Shown here: piece after piece, positions 39,401 to 54,400 of the stretch | Layout of the letters: each line of letters opens with the position of its first letter | Position numbering within the stretch: the first letter of the stretch is position 1 | The notes under the pieces: model-generated | Told to the model about the DNA's origin: nothing | Database searches by the model: none | What the model saw: the letters and a program-made list of their open reading frames with translations, nothing else | Program-made: the position numbers and the translations under genes | Source: Mesaphorura yosii | Lineage: Eukaryota; Arthropoda; Collembola; Poduromorpha; Tullbergiidae | Direction of reading: 5' to 3' | DNA: 64,000 bases | Assembly (NCBI GenBank): GCA_009869945.1 | Contig: WIXG01000112.1 | Span: 148,418-212,417, forward strand

Positions 39401-42400
39401 ATGAGAATTTGCCATTCGTTATTCGCCACTCTCGAGAACAAGAGAACGAAAACTTGAAATCGGAGACGCGACGCAGTAGAATTTGTAGAATAATTAAATG
39501 CAAAGGAGCGTGCGTGCATCTTAGCATATTCATTCTGGCTCTGTTTGTTTTACATTGTCAGCCTTGCCTTGATATTATAATTAATCTTATGGCATGGCTT
39601 GACTTGGCTGGTTGGCAGTCAGTGTTACTCAATTAATTATACGTCAAATAAGAAAGATGTGTTCATAAGCAGTGCGACTGCGAGCGAGCCCGCCTGATGT
39701 ATTCAGGTTTTGCGTGCCGTGTTTACACTGGGAATTGAGTTGACGAATGAGGTAAGCCAAGCTTTGCCTTGCCATGAGTTCACTTCTCCATTTAGGACTC
39801 AGAATGTCAGACGATGATGAATTCGCAATTCGCGAAACAATGCTAACACAAATACGAGATACGACCACAAATGTTCAGCACAATGAATGAGTGGGTGTGC
39901 TTAATTCTTGGCATCGGCCACAGCGTGTTGAGATTTTCATTAACGTTAAGCCACGCTACATGACTCCAAAATAATGTGCGCAATTTCCGCAGCGTGAGGT
40001 GACCATGACTAAGATTATGATTCTGACTGTGACGAGTGATGACATTTTGTGAAAACTCACAATCGAGCTACTTAGCCATAGGATCCTTGAGCTTTTGCTG
40101 GACAATATTTAGCCGAGCGGATAACCCACAATAAATCCCTCAAGGACAAGTCAGCAGCATTAAAATGAAGTATGACGATAAAATTACTTCTACGTACGGA
40201 ACCGGGGCGTTATTTGAAAAATCCCGGGAAAAATATGAATTTGAGTTCGGCCTACGCAGCAACATGAGATGATGACAATTTTGAATGGCTGAATGAAATA
40301 ATAGTTGCAATTTATTTAAATACTCGGCTCGTGTTGCATTGCCTTCATGTGCCACTTCTACTTTCTCCGTTTTTCGGAAACGGATCTCGACACAAATGAG
40401 ATTAAATTAGATTGCGACTCGACATTCAATTACATTTCGGTAATTTAAGCAAAACAAGCTCGAACAATGGAGCGCTAATAAGATTTTCTTCTTGTTGCTT
40501 TCAGATCCTGATGAAAGACGAGGATCTCGGCGAGGCTGAATTGCAGGCAAAACATCCACTCAACTGCGAGAAGAGGAAGAATTATAAATTTGACATCGCT
40601 GCTGTGAGCTGCACTGGAGAAACATCAGACAAGTAAGTTTCGAGTGCCTTTTCTTTGCGTACATATCTCGTGTTTTGTATTTTGTACCATATGCAAGAAA
40701 ATGTTGCTTGATTTATTATTACGAGGCCGAGGCCATGCCATACTGAATTGACAGGGCAGCATACGCATTAGCATTATGCTACAAGCCACAGAGTAATTAA
40801 GTTGCGGCAAACTACTCTGCCACTGCCCCTGGCACACAATATTTTGCAAACTACGAATCTCGAACAAGATTGCACAAAAATGGAGCAGTGAAAGAGTTTT
40901 TGTACGCGTACACCAACGTGCAGCGCGATGCCAAAGTTTAATTTAAATAATGCGGTTCATTTGAATACTTTCACCGTGCCGCGTGCCATAAATAACGCCA
41001 ATCTATGCTATGGTGCTTGCCACCTTGTTACACTTGTTATGGTTCGCCGCAACCAGCGGGAGAAAGGAAATTTATGGCGACGGCGATGGCGTCTCGCGTC
41101 TTCCCCGCAGAGCAGAAGAACAGATGGATCACGATAATCAGGAACCGTGCACGCGGCATGCAAAATACAAGATAAAATTCACGATTCAGGCTGTTTCAGG
41201 CGTTCTTCTTTCGGCTAAGTAGGGCGATCCGGCTTGAATATCTTAAACCGACACGCTCAGTATTTACGAGCACGAGATTCGAATGCGAATACGAATACGA
41301 GAATTGGATAATTTTTATAATCTAAACGAGGCGTAAGAAAAGTAGCAGCTTTATGGAGCAGTTTCTTTTATTGCGAAATACGATTACGGCACGGAAATAA
41401 ATCCTTCGTGAGGTTTTTGATGGCATGTTTGGGAATATCTTTAATGGGGGCAAAACTGACGGCGAAATTTTCTGGAAACTGGTGAAGATTTGCGGGATTC
41501 GGGATTGAATTAAAAGCGCGGCATAAACAAAATCGGCGTAAAAGTTGAGCGGAACTTTGCAGGAATTCATTGAATTTACTCAAATCATTGGCACATGCAT
41601 TCATTAAATTGTATTTAATAAAGCACCAATCACGCCAATTTTCCTTTCATGTGGACTGTGTACAGGCATTTCATGAAAGTGACAGCCAATCATGCTTATT
41701 TAATTATTGAGTTTTGCAAGCCCAGACAGACACGACTTTCTTTTGACTGGCTGATTCGCTTTATTACCTTCGGCGAGTTGCGTTTATATCAGGTCAAAAA
41801 TTATAGCCCAAACATAAAACTCGTGATTTCTCTTCTCCAGAAAGCATAAATAGAAAACTTAATAAAATACTTCTGAAACGCGTACTTTTCATTTGATTGA
41901 ATTATTCATTCGAGAACCACGCAAGAAACAGGTTGCAATCAACTTATTCTCCGTCGTATGTAACCGAAAAACCGAATGCCACACGAACTTTGGACCAACA
42001 GAAAAGTTTATGCGGGTTTGGCATTGACAGGATCTCGCTAAGAAACTCTTTTCAAAGTTTTGAAGGCACGAAAGGAAGGTCCGACGGAAATGAAATATTT
42101 TGGTTATAAAATTTTCGTTTTATCGTCGGCCTACGCCAAACTCCTTCGGTCAAACCGAAAAAGTCAAGGGCAAATTTTTACCCTGTCCCTCCAAAATTGT
42201 GATATGAGCGTCTTAACAAACACGCATCTTATTTTTGTACTCTTTTACAGTGCCACGGTTCATATTTCGGTGGTCGACGTGAACGAGTACTCGCCCGTGT
42301 TTCTGGAACCTTCTTACGTGAAGCAAGTCGACGAGGGACGGCTCTTTGACCAAATCATCCGCGTCGAAGCCACCGACCGCGATTGCACGGCGAAATTTGG

Positions 42401-45400
42401 TGATATCTGCAAATACGAAATTCTGACTCTGGATCAACCGTTTGCGATCGACACGGATGGTAAGCAAGCACATCTTTTCTCTAGTGCAATAAACAACAAC
42501 AGCATAAATAAAATGGCTAAGGTCAAACTTTGAGCTGCTAGATTTTGTTTTGGGCTTCCTTCTTTGCGTCTTTTGTTTAGCGTCGACTGGGAAAAACTTA
42601 TGTGCCCCAGCTTTAATTTATAAGCCCGGTCGGATATAAGTTTGATGTTTTTAATCTCTTCTTAATCAGTTTATAATAGATATAATATAATATAATCCTC
42701 TCGCAAGAGCGAAAGAACACGTGTGCGTGCCCGTGCGCGCACTCGAATCTGATTGATTTTGGTATCTCGTGATTTTATTGAGTCATCGACATGAAGCTGC
42801 TGCATGACTGCTGTATTTATACAAAAGATTCGGGCTACTTCCAAGCCAAGAAGTAGCACAGCGTATTAGCCTTTGGTTTGATCTCATTCTGCCTGAAATT
42901 AAAGAGAAACAATACAAGAAAGTTAATGAGCTCCGGCATGCCAGCTTGCGAAGCTGGCATCAATAAAGAGTTTGTAACTCATTCTCTCCGTAACGGACGA
43001 TGAAAATGAAACAAGACTTAACGAAGCAAAACCAAGGACGAAGAAAGTGAGAAAGGAGGCCGAGCAATGAAGACATTTTATTAGTCGAGACAAAGTTGCA
43101 AGTTGAATTAAGGCAGAAACTTTCTCCTGCCTTCCTTGCCGAGTAATTGCATGGAGCTTGCCTACAGTCCGAAGCCATTGTGGCTGGTGGCTGTGGCGTC
43201 TTCTTGCTGGAAATGCTTCTTGCAAACGTAGGTGAAGGTGAAAGCAAGCCATTAGCAAAGCATGATGTCAAAATAGCGCACGGTAATAAATCTTATTTGC
43301 ATAAAGCATTTGAAAAGGTGTAGAGTAGATTCTCATGTTATGTTAGATTATTGGAAAGTGAAAGTTTAATTGAATTGTCTGGTTCCCCCCGCGTTCTGTT
43401 CTCGTTTGCTTGGCACGCCGACATAAAACAGGGCTCAATTAAAATTAAACAGAAACAGGAACTCTAAATTAATCAAATGATCGATAGCGAATGGGTCCAG
43501 TTTCCATTCTCGCTGGGAAAAGAGCACGTGGAGAATTTGGGCACAGTATTAAGATCTCAGGTTGCAAATTCACTGTGGCTGGCTGACAGGCCGCCTGAAG
43601 ATAAAAGACGTCCATTCTGGTGAATTATTAAAAAGAGTAACGTCATAAAGATAAGAATAGAGACCTGGCAGCATCAGAAGCAGCGAAGGAAGCATTATTG
43701 AATCGTACAAGCCGGCTAGCCCAAAGGAGCGAGCAGGTTTTATTTTTTCATGTACTCGGATATCATATTTGTAAGTAAGTGAATACTGCAGCTCGGATTA
43801 TTACACGTTATTATCTAGACCGAAAAGGGTACTAGAAAAGTATGCTACTCTTAAAATATCCATTCGATCCTAAATCTAACCGCTTCTGGGAAATCCGAGC
43901 TCTACTCTATTCTTTTTTAAGCTTTATTCTCATTCTTGGTACTCTTCTTTACTTTACTTAATCCAGACTACAAGAATCGAGTATCAAATTGAAATATTCA
44001 ATCTGTCGTTGCTTGGATTTTGTGATGATTAGATAAGGATTTGAGATGAATTTTAATACTTTTTATTGTGCCTACACAAGTTTAGGTTTTTTTTATCTAT
44101 ACCGTAAATGAATGTGAAATATCAGAGGTCATGTGCGTAGGCAGGCAATGATTCTGGTTGTTTACTTCTATGCTTCGCTAAATATTTGCGACCCGTCGTC
44201 CGGAGAAGAATTGTTTCACAATTTCCGTTAGAGCAGGTGAGACGCCGCCTTGTCTACTGCTTAGTTACGGCTCGGTTCGCTTTCATTCCAGTTTCAAGGC
44301 ACTAGAAGCTGAGTTGCTGTGAAATGATCAGCGAAAAGTATAAAATATAAAGTGCGCAGTTTGTCGGATGGGAGGGGTTCACGAAACTTTCATCTCGCAA
44401 AGTTCTTTTTCTCTCTTTATAATGATCTTGATCGTGATCATGATTGACTGAAACTTTCTCCCATGTCGTACGCGTACTCTTTCCTACGCGTGTATTTTGA
44501 TCGCGTGTATTTGATGGTATCCCTTCCACGAATATGTAAAATCTATTTCACTGGATGTAGGCTTTAATTTCGACGATGACGCACAACGAGAACTCGCTTA
44601 TTAATTTCTTTGAAAACAAAATTGCTTCACAAGTTTGTTTGTTCGTTTAATTGCGCACGCCGGTGTTTTGTGAAGCCATAAAATGTTTTTCAACTTCAAT
44701 GCAAGTTGCTCAGTTTCAAATCAGACGATGGATTCAGATGCAAACTTGGCTTGGCTGTAGACGAACTGCCAAAATAAGTTTTTGTGATGGCGCTAACTGA
44801 GACATATTCCCAGCAATAAATTATTGAAATGGTATAAATGACAGATAAAAATTCCGCTCGTTCGCTGCTCGTCCGCCTCCGCTGCCTTTTTCTCTCACTC
44901 GGCTGACAAATGCAGTAGACCGTGAGCATTATTCACTTTTCTCCTCCAAATTTTCTTTTTTCTCTTATCCATTTGAATAATGCAAAGTGTACGAGAATTA
45001 TAGATACTTTTATGTCCCAACTCCATATGGGCATGGCTCAACGAGCTCGTGCAAGCCGCGTGTGCCGCGCCGTACGTATTATGCCATTCCTCTTTACTCC
45101 ATCGGTCGAAACTTACTTCCAGACGAAACGGAAAGTTTCTCCCAGGTTTCTGGGAAAAAGCCTGCTGCTTTCATTTTTCCGAGTGACTGATCGTAAAAAG
45201 TCAATGCGACACTGAATTGGATCAGGAAAGACAAAAGAGGGTCGGGCCGGGCGACAGAAATACGACCTAGTACATCACGTTAAGTTGGAAAGCGTCAGCC
45301 TCGATTTGCACTTCAAAGTCAATCAATCGACTTCCCTGCAATCTCTCCATCAAAGATCATGTTCCTCTAATTGGAAACTTATGTGCATGTGAGCCTTCCT

Positions 45401-48400
45401 GTGTTCCACGAATTTATACTATTTTAGGTGCTTAAAAGGAATTCCTAGAACGTCCTTTCAAGATTTCCAAAGAATTCTGGACAATATTCGAATTTATTCA
45501 TTTTACTCGAACCAAGAACTTATTTTCCAGGCAACCACGCTCATTTTCAAGGCCAATTTCATTTTGCGCCAGCAGTTTGATGCTTAATGCTAAATGTGAC
45601 GTCAGCAAAATACGACACGCTAATTTTTTCGTCGCTTCTTTCTCTTTGCAGGAGTCATACGGAATACTGAGCCACTGGATTACGACAAGAGCCATAATCA
45701 CATTTTATCTGTCGTGGCGTACGACTGCGGGATGAGGCGATCGGCTCCTGTGCTTGTCACCATTAAGGTTACTCGCGTCTGCAAATTGGGATGGAAAGGT
45801 AAGTCCTTCCACTTCTCTGTTACTAACGCTAATACAAATGAAAATACCAAATGCCAAATGCGAAATATGAAATGTGTGGATTACGCATAAGCAGGCAGAT
45901 TTGTCGCTAGTCAGCTTTAATGTTTAGGAGTGGATGGCTCTCGAATTCGAACTCGACTGACTTCCACCTTGACATTTGGTTATTTCATTATTATTCTGCA
46001 CTCACCGCATTACCGTTTCGACAAATGACAAACGAAAAACATTAAAGTTTCGACTTGCAACTATATTTTACCGAGGTTGCCATTTGATCCTGCTAATGCT
46101 CTTTGCTCTTTGCTTTTGCATAATGATCTCCCTTGTTTGTAGATCGAAGAGCAGGCACAATGCGAATTTAATTTGTGCCTCTATGCAAATTCCAATCCAA
46201 TTCCTGCTGCGTCAAGTCCGTTGGGACCCGCCGAAATGCCAAACGCCAAATGTCATTAGCCGACGACCTTTTCGATATGGCTTCGGTGTGGCTTTGAGTG
46301 CGGGAATCAGAGCGGAGAAAGTGTTATGAAGTTATGCTTCGAGAATTGAAATTCGCAAAACATTTTTCAAAGCATGCGGACTCTGCTTTGCTTTGCGCTT
46401 GATACATACAAAAGGAAATTGACTTCGATCTGCTTAAATCTCTTTTCCATTGTTATCATGATGAGAAAGCGAACACCGCGAGACGCAATGCCGCGATCGT
46501 GATGGAGAGAAAGTCTTGAGTGTGCAAGCGAAGCAATGCTATAAAATGGTAATGTTCTGTGCCCGGTCGTGATGATGACATTCATTGTCGTATTGATTTT
46601 TTCACCATTCGCATTCCCTTTGGCCCAACTGCGTCTCTTCGCTTTTCTTCCCAGCACATCGGGCTCTTGAAGCTCTTGATCCATCCATCCAGCAGCGCTT
46701 GAACGTAGCTTGTGAACGGTGTGGCTGTTATTGGAGGCGAGACGCATAAAACTCGAGACTCGATCCTGATACCGGGCTGGCTGAGGCTGTAGCTGCTTCG
46801 GTTTGGCTCGGCTAACTAGAGAAAAGAAAAATGAAATGATTTTCTAAATGTATCGTTGTCGTAAACGATGTGGAAAGATGTAATAATAATAAAACCATGT
46901 CGAAGACCACATAACATTGTAGCTTTGTAGCTGGCTTCGTGATTCACTAGTTAGCCATCACGATCAAGTGGTCTTTTCAATTTTATCCGAGCGTAACCAG
47001 AAAATTACTCATTTCGTTGTCTTTTTAAGTGGAAACTGTGCCAGCCATGTCATGCCGTTGTTGCGGTATTTCGACATTTGGCAAAGGGTACTGCGCTGCA
47101 ATTATTATTGATGGAGATTGTTTAAAGTCAACATGGCCCGGCCCAGCTAGACTTCAATCTGACTTAAAACGCAAACTGCCTTCAGCCTACCTGCTTTGCT
47201 TGTTAAATATCGAAGCCCACAATTTTGATGATGAGAGAAAAGTTATTTCGTAATGAAGCCGCCTTGTTTTCTCCACCCAATAACAATAAGAGTGTAAATA
47301 TTGATATTTCAAGGGATAGTCGATTTCAATTTCGACTTGAGGTTCGTGAATGTTTGCGTTTGCTGAATCGAAATCGCTGTTTCTGGATAATAGCAAAATA
47401 AATATGCAAAGGAAACTCGAACGAGGCTATGGCTGGCCGCTCAACTCAACCTTCCAAGGCCGGATTTTATTAAAGTGGGCAGGTAAAGCAGTGCCAGGCA
47501 TTGCTTCTCTTCTCTGCAAAAATCCAAATCTAAATCCTCCATTCATGTCAATTGTGCTTTGCACTTTCCAGCATGTAATTTTGGAGTTTTCCTTTCTTCG
47601 GGTCGGAGTTTCTCCGTAAGCTTGCCTTCGTTACTTTTGTCGTTCTTACCTTCATTCTCAATTCAAATTTAGCGTTCAAGACTCGAGATTCGCGTATTGC
47701 GTGACTCATTCGACGACGACGAGTCGACTTGCCATGCCGCTCCTTACCGGGTTTTCCCATCGATTTTTAGCAACAGCACGCGGAACTCAACCCGTTGCTT
47801 ACTTCTCTTCCCTCTCCGACGCTTTCTACACGACGCATACTCGACTTGGACTTTCTTTTGAAGGTGCACCGCACACACACCCATACGAGTCGAGAGAAAA
47901 CACTCCAACTCCACGCCGGGCCAACTTTGGGCTTGGTTTGACTTGACTTTGCTATTGCCATTGCCGTCACTGTCGTATATCGCCTTTGATGTAACGCTTT
48001 CTCTTCGAGCCCACGGCAACCTGCGTCCACCTAGGGCTTGGACTCAGTCAGACCACGAACGAGCACTCTTCAAAGCGAATTCGCAGCTCAAAGCAAAATT
48101 CATGTTGGATGGCTCGTATCACTTTTCATTTCTTCGCTTCCGAAATGTTGCCTTGTTTCTATTTACCTCACGCACGCTGTGCGTTCATCGAACGAGTAAC
48201 ACAGCACTTAGCTTAAAGGCGTCTCCGTCTCCATCTTCGCATTAGCACAGAAAGAAAGCAGAAGCCGTGCCTTCATCGCTTTTAACCTGTTCAACACTTT
48301 TGCAGGCCGAATTTGTCCGAAACGAGAATTACTCGCGAATGAATTGGAGCTTGACGCCAAAAGCTTTGTGCTTTGTGCGCGTTCCGATTTCCTTCAGCAG

Positions 48401-51400
48401 AAATGAATCGCGAGAGACGAAAAGAAGAAAAGCAATTGTGGAGGTTTTAACTCGCAAACTTTGCACATTAAAAAGTAAAAGATGAATTGGAGTTAGGGGA
48501 ACTTGCGACTCGTTCTTGCGTTGCAACTCTTCAGTTTGGGCCTGCCCGGCTTTGGGTTTGGCTTTGCTGCAGTCGAGCTTAAATTGACAGAGACATATGA
48601 TTTGAAAATGTAATCCAACCTCTTTTGCTTGGTTCGTGCTGGGCACGTGCAAGCCCTAAATTTAATTTTCTCGATCTCGTTTTATTTTCGAGTGTATCCA
48701 AAGCTCGGACTAAATTGGATGATTTAGATTTGTTGATCTTCTCTGATGATAAGTATTTGTATAGGAAATAGGAAGTTTGTGCTCTTTAAAATCTTTTGCG
48801 AAGAATTCGGCCAATACTTTGATCGACCAGTTTCATATTAGTACTAGTGCCTTTATTGTCTGGAACAAAATTTAATTTCGTTGACCAGTCTTTCTTTTCT
48901 TCACGCATGTACACGCGCATTTCAAAAGTTCCCATCCAAGATCATTACTTCGACTTTTACTTGACGTGTCTCAGTGTCTCGTGAGCGTTGGTGACACGAA
49001 ACGCGATTAATAGGGCTAATCTCTGCAGCCTGCCTGTAAGAGAATCGTGCCCCGGCCACAATTCGTTTTCCTGTGCAAATGGCGACTTGCAGGCATGAAC
49101 TTCTTATTAGACACGATTCAACACCCAGAAACACTCTTCTGGAAAAGTATAATTGTTTTGCCATGCAGTTCTTGGTACACAACGGAACGGAGATAAATAT
49201 CTCGGGTCCACGCTCCACTAACTCGGCCTGACTGTTCCACTGTTCCATGCACGTTCGGGTCGGATGGAGCTTTCTCCCTCATTCATTCGTTCCAACGCGC
49301 ATTTGTTCTGTTCTGTTCTATACTGTTTTGTCCACGTTCGCATTTTTGCCTGCTTCAAGTAGAACGCTCTTTATCTGGAACCATCTGGGCTGCCACGCCA
49401 AACACGGGGCACGGCAGGCAAGCTTTTTATATAAACTTTTGGAATTATCGCACACGAAAGGAAGCGTTCCAACTAAACTTGCACGGTGGAGAAAAAATGT
49501 TGTGTACCATGGACTGAGGACTCAAGTGAATAGTGAAAAACGTACAACACGGAAAATTGATGTTGATTTTCCGTGCTTTTTTTGTAAACCTTGTTAACGT
49601 GCAAAGCAGAATACGTACAAACTCATTTATTTATGTCGCACCAAATTCGGGCTCGGACGCGCCAAGTGCTGCGCTGCCCGCGCCGTGCCATCTGCGCGCT
49701 GAAGGATGATGAGATGTCAGAAGGGTCTGATTTACAAAATTTCGACGACGCTGATGCTGATTTTATTATAGATTCAGTGCAGATTTCCTCGTTAGAATTG
49801 TTCGCCAGCGCATGAACAAAAGCTAAAGCATTGAGACTCGCGGTCTAATTTAATTAAGCCAGACTCTCCAGGCGTTGCATTGTCCAGACTCGTCGATGAC
49901 TCCACATAATAAACAGCAGCAACCATTTGAAGCTTGTGCTGGCATTCATCTCACTCACTCTCGTTCTCTTTGTGTGCACTTTCCAGGAATTCCAGAAAGG
50001 ATTGATTACGCTCCGGGTTCATCACGGCAGGAGCTGTTTCCTGAAGCATCACTGGAGCTCTGCGACGTGCCGTGTTCAATTAACACCATCGAGACGAAAT
50101 TCCAGCTTCTCACCAACCACATTGGCAAAGGATGCGATCGCGATACGTACGGAGTCCACTCGCAGAGAAAACTTTGCGGTAAGTGAAGCTTGACTTGGCC
50201 AGGCCTCGCCTGACTTTTAGCACTACATCAAAGTCGTTCATCGTCCACGCTCCAATTTTGAGACTGTAATAATTGGGTTTGGTTTTATTGAAAGTTTTCT
50301 GAATTTCCTGTTCGTTGATTATACACTCCTCGACTCGAGCGTGTTTAACTTGAGGCACCAGCTTTATGGCGTAATACTAAATTGCACACGGCTCTTACCA
50401 GGCTATAAAAATACAAACTTTCCCGTTGATGTTAAAGTTGAGGCTTTTATTACTCGGCGGGCACCGGCATGAAACGAAATGCCGAAATGCATAGCACAGT
50501 AACAATCTGAATGATTCTATCAAAGGCCAGGTCGGTCGGTCATTAAATTAGTTATTGGTACCAAAAGTAAAGAAGAAACTGGCCCAATTCTAACAATTTG
50601 GTGATGGACGAGTGCAAAGCACGGCAAAAACCGTCCTGAATGTTTCGTGTCGAATTAGTCTGGCTTGTTTAGTTGTTTGTCATTCGTGATTAAATGATAG
50701 CTTCATGTCGTATACTTTTATTTGTCGTTGTCGTCGCCCGTGAGCAAATAAATTTTATATTGGTCTTCTACTACGACCAGGGCGACGTCTAGACACGACG
50801 CGCGGAGATGAATTGTCTTGTTTTCATGTCCGAAGCCTTGAGTGAAGATTAAAAAGTAAGAGATCACAATTCGCTCGGTTTCAGAGTTCCGGTTTACCTG
50901 CGCGGAGACGAAATGAAGGAAGGTGAAGAAAGTTCCGCCTTGAAAGAAAGCCCCAAGGGGAGGCAGCGAAAAACAATAAGCTGCAAAACTAAAAATAAGG
51001 AAATGCTGCTCATTGCTCGACTCGCTTTCGTCGCCATCCGCGCTTGAGTGACTGACAAAATGACATGACAATGACAAGTCATTTGAGGTTATTTTCACTT
51101 CGCAGTGACTGCTGAAATTAATTCTGTTTAATGCTGTATTTCGCGACATTTTTCACTGCGCAATAGAGAAGGCGAAAAATTGAGGAAATGTAAAACCGGA
51201 GACGAAAAAGGAGCCAGAGCCTGCAATTAATTACGTGGCTGTTCCTCATTGCAGTAAAAGGCTGGGTCCTCTGAAGTGAATGCGAAAATAACTGCACAAC
51301 AAACCGAGACGGGATCCATTCATCTTTTTAACACTTCCTGTTTTAACTCGAGTGTAGAGTAAATAGATGTGATAATTCTAGCACGGGCTATCGCTATGCA

Positions 51401-54400
51401 ATGGTCGGACATTGCCAACCGCCAAGTTTAGATGATAAACATGTCATCATTGCACCAGGAAAACATTATATTCCGCGTCCTCGAAAGAAATTGATGCTCT
51501 TCAAGCAATTCGTTTCAGTTGGGTTTTAAATGCTCGGGCCTCGAGCTAAAAACTCGCCGTTACTCGCGTCGGATAGAAAAGAAAAACTTCTACTTGCGAA
51601 TCATTTTATTTTAAATACGATGCGGAGTATCTCATATTTCTGATAATAAAACAGAAAATGTTGGAGATAATGCTTCAATCTATCTTTACTCTTTTTTCCA
51701 GGCGCAAGCTCAGAAAGCGTGGACTTGCTGCCCACGCCCGGACTCGGCACCGAATGGACAAAGTCATTACCAACTGTAAGTTCTGTTTTACGTGTACTCG
51801 TACTTGCTATTAATCTTTCGACCTTAACTGCAAATGTAATGTGCCATACTACTTTGTGTTCCAGGACGAGGGCCACGACTCCGATCCAATGTTCGAGTTT
51901 GATGGTTCGAGCACAGCCGTCGTCGTTCCAGATGGGCTTGTCTCAAGCAACCCGGGTGATAACTTTACCATCTCTACTTGGATGAAGCACGCGTCGCAGC
52001 CGGACCTGGACCGTCATGCGAAGGAACACATCATCTGCAAGGCGGACGATCACAGTAAGTCATAGTCATTTGGTACTTCAACAATGCGCGTTAGCTACCA
52101 AATGATGCATCGATGTGCTGGACAAACAAAACGCGACCTCACTTCTTGATTGCACCCGCATCTTTTTCTTGATAGATCACTTCCAGTTTAATTTATCGGA
52201 AGTTTCATGCCACGCCAGACGCCGCGACGAGCGACGGCCACGATGCTCGATTCTAGAGTTCTAAAGAGTAAATACGTGCTGCTCGATAGATTAATTTCTT
52301 GGCGAGGGACGGCGATATAATTTGCTGTAATAATGAGCCAGAAGCCATTATTTAGGTCACACGACTCCCTCGCGTGCTACTGCTGGTGCGTCTTCATCTT
52401 CATTTCATCTTTCATGTCATGTCACCAGACCCACTTGACGGCATTTTGAAGCGAGACCGGGAAATTCAGGCAAGAAGAGGGAAGGCAAGATGTCGGTCGC
52501 CATCTCTTCCACAGATCACTGGTCTATTCATCCATAAGAAGCCGTTGTGCTGCTCGGCTTCCTTCATTTCAAGTTTTTCAAAGCTATTTTGTCTCGATTC
52601 CAATCTCAATCCATTCCATTCCATTCTGAGCGCGCTTTAGGCTCCAGGATATATTTTCCCATTCCGCCATGCCTCCATGTCGTCGCGGTTGTCATCCAAT
52701 ATCTGGCTTTTCCGGCACACTTTAATAGCACTCATTGCCGTGCCGAAATTGGTATTTCGTTGGAGCAGCAACCTTAATTTGGAGTAAAATAAGAAGAGTC
52801 CCCATTCGCATAATTTCTGCATTGAGAAATGGAAATTGAAGCACCTCGCATCTTGTTCGTCTATAATCCACACGCGTATCCGAACGCAGAAAGTCGAAGT
52901 GAGGATTTTAATAAAAAGTCAGGAAAAGGAAGCCATTTTTATGAGATGACACACAACATGAGATGAGAACGTCAGACGCAACGCAGCGCAGCTCTTTAAA
53001 ACTACTTGGTGGAAACTTGAATGGTAGAAGTGGAAGTAAAGCTCATGTAGTAGAATATCCACGCTAAAAATTGGGACGACGCAATCTGATTGTGTTGTCA
53101 GCGAGCGAATTGGGCTCTTTCGGATCAGAATCGGAAGCACTAAGCACTTCAAATGCCAGCTTAAGACCTGGCTTAAGCCAGGACAGCTTGTCTTGTCGTA
53201 TGCGTGTATGTGCAGACTGAAGATCCATAAAATTCAGAGACTCGAGGCGGAGTTCAAAGAAAACGGCATCATTAAATACAGAACACAGGACACGAGTGAT
53301 TACTGATTTGATTGATACTGTTAAGCAATACTCTTTATGCATCTGCATCTTCAAAGGCAAGAAATATGGAAAAGAGCCATCGGGCGTAGCGGACGGCGAT
53401 GGGGAAAAGTACAAGCGAACACAACGTCAAAGAGATTGCTAATCTTCATGCAATGCAGAGATTTGCGTATTCATGCGATTTGCATGGTCTGGATTGATCT
53501 GCAAATCTGAAAATTGCTAACAAAGCGCGCCCCTTTCGCTGCATGTGCGCTCCTTAGAATTATGCTTCGCCTAATAATGTAATAATAATGTTCTCTTTTC
53601 AATCTAGAAATGAACCGTCATCATTTTGCCCTTTTCGTGAGAAACTGTCGCCTCATTCTTCTGCTGAGACGCGAACACTCGGACGGAGATCTGAACACGT
53701 TCCGTCCTGCTGAGTGGAGATGGAAAATACCACAGGTAAAAATTCGTCATTATTTCCCATCATTTTGTACGAACTGCGATGAATTCATACTATTTCCCTA
53801 GAATGCTAGGATAGAAGGAGCCCTAATTAATTTAAATATGCGTGCACGAAACATGAAGCTCCATGAACAGCGAAAAATTTCCAAGTACCAACCAACCACA
53901 AGCACAACGCGAAGCCATTTTCTTACACAGCACTAGCATTTTGAAGTGATTAAAGTAAATTGATTGTGTCTGCTTTGAAGTGCTTTACTTGCACTGTACT
54001 GAGATTCCATCATGTGAAATTACCTCCTTTTCTTTTTTGAAGGAGCTTCCGTATTTTCTGTCGAAGATCCTCCTCGAAATGTGAGCAGGGCAGGCGAATA
54101 GCGAATTCAAATTTAATTATAGAATGTTATTCCAGACCAATTCCTGAGGTTATGCAACCTGTAACCAGGAACAGCCCTTTCCAATTCCCTTCGCTCTCCT
54201 TCGTAATTCTTCGTAATTGGCAATCTGCATCAGATTCAATTCTTATTCTTGTCCCACGAGGCTCATTATTCATCCTTTTTCCGGAAATGTAACAGCCTGC
54301 TACTGCTCGGTCGCATCGCTTAATTTAATCTTGAAATCTTGCGTGCGTGCTTTTCACATAACGATTGGTCCTCGTTCGACGAAGCTTGAATAGCCGAAGA

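Larger units (their letters stand above)
23091..40504 (+). other. Cals intron 2 (17.4 kb)
   Basis: Largest intron in the window. No reading frame in it shows a recognisable family, and I see no tRNA or transposase. It does hold short hairpins (30367-30394, 38975-39006) and simple repeats (25173-25196, 32041-32060, 38567-38580). Confidence 0.8.

Noticed and set aside
42060-42250. Upstream extension of the frame of Cals exon 4
   Set aside because: The sequence before the CTTTTACAG acceptor is intronic; homology begins exactly at the splice site.
47701-48245. Overlapping open frames on both strands in Cals intron 5
   Set aside because: No start context, splice signals or recognisable domain; the stretch is only slightly GC-richer.
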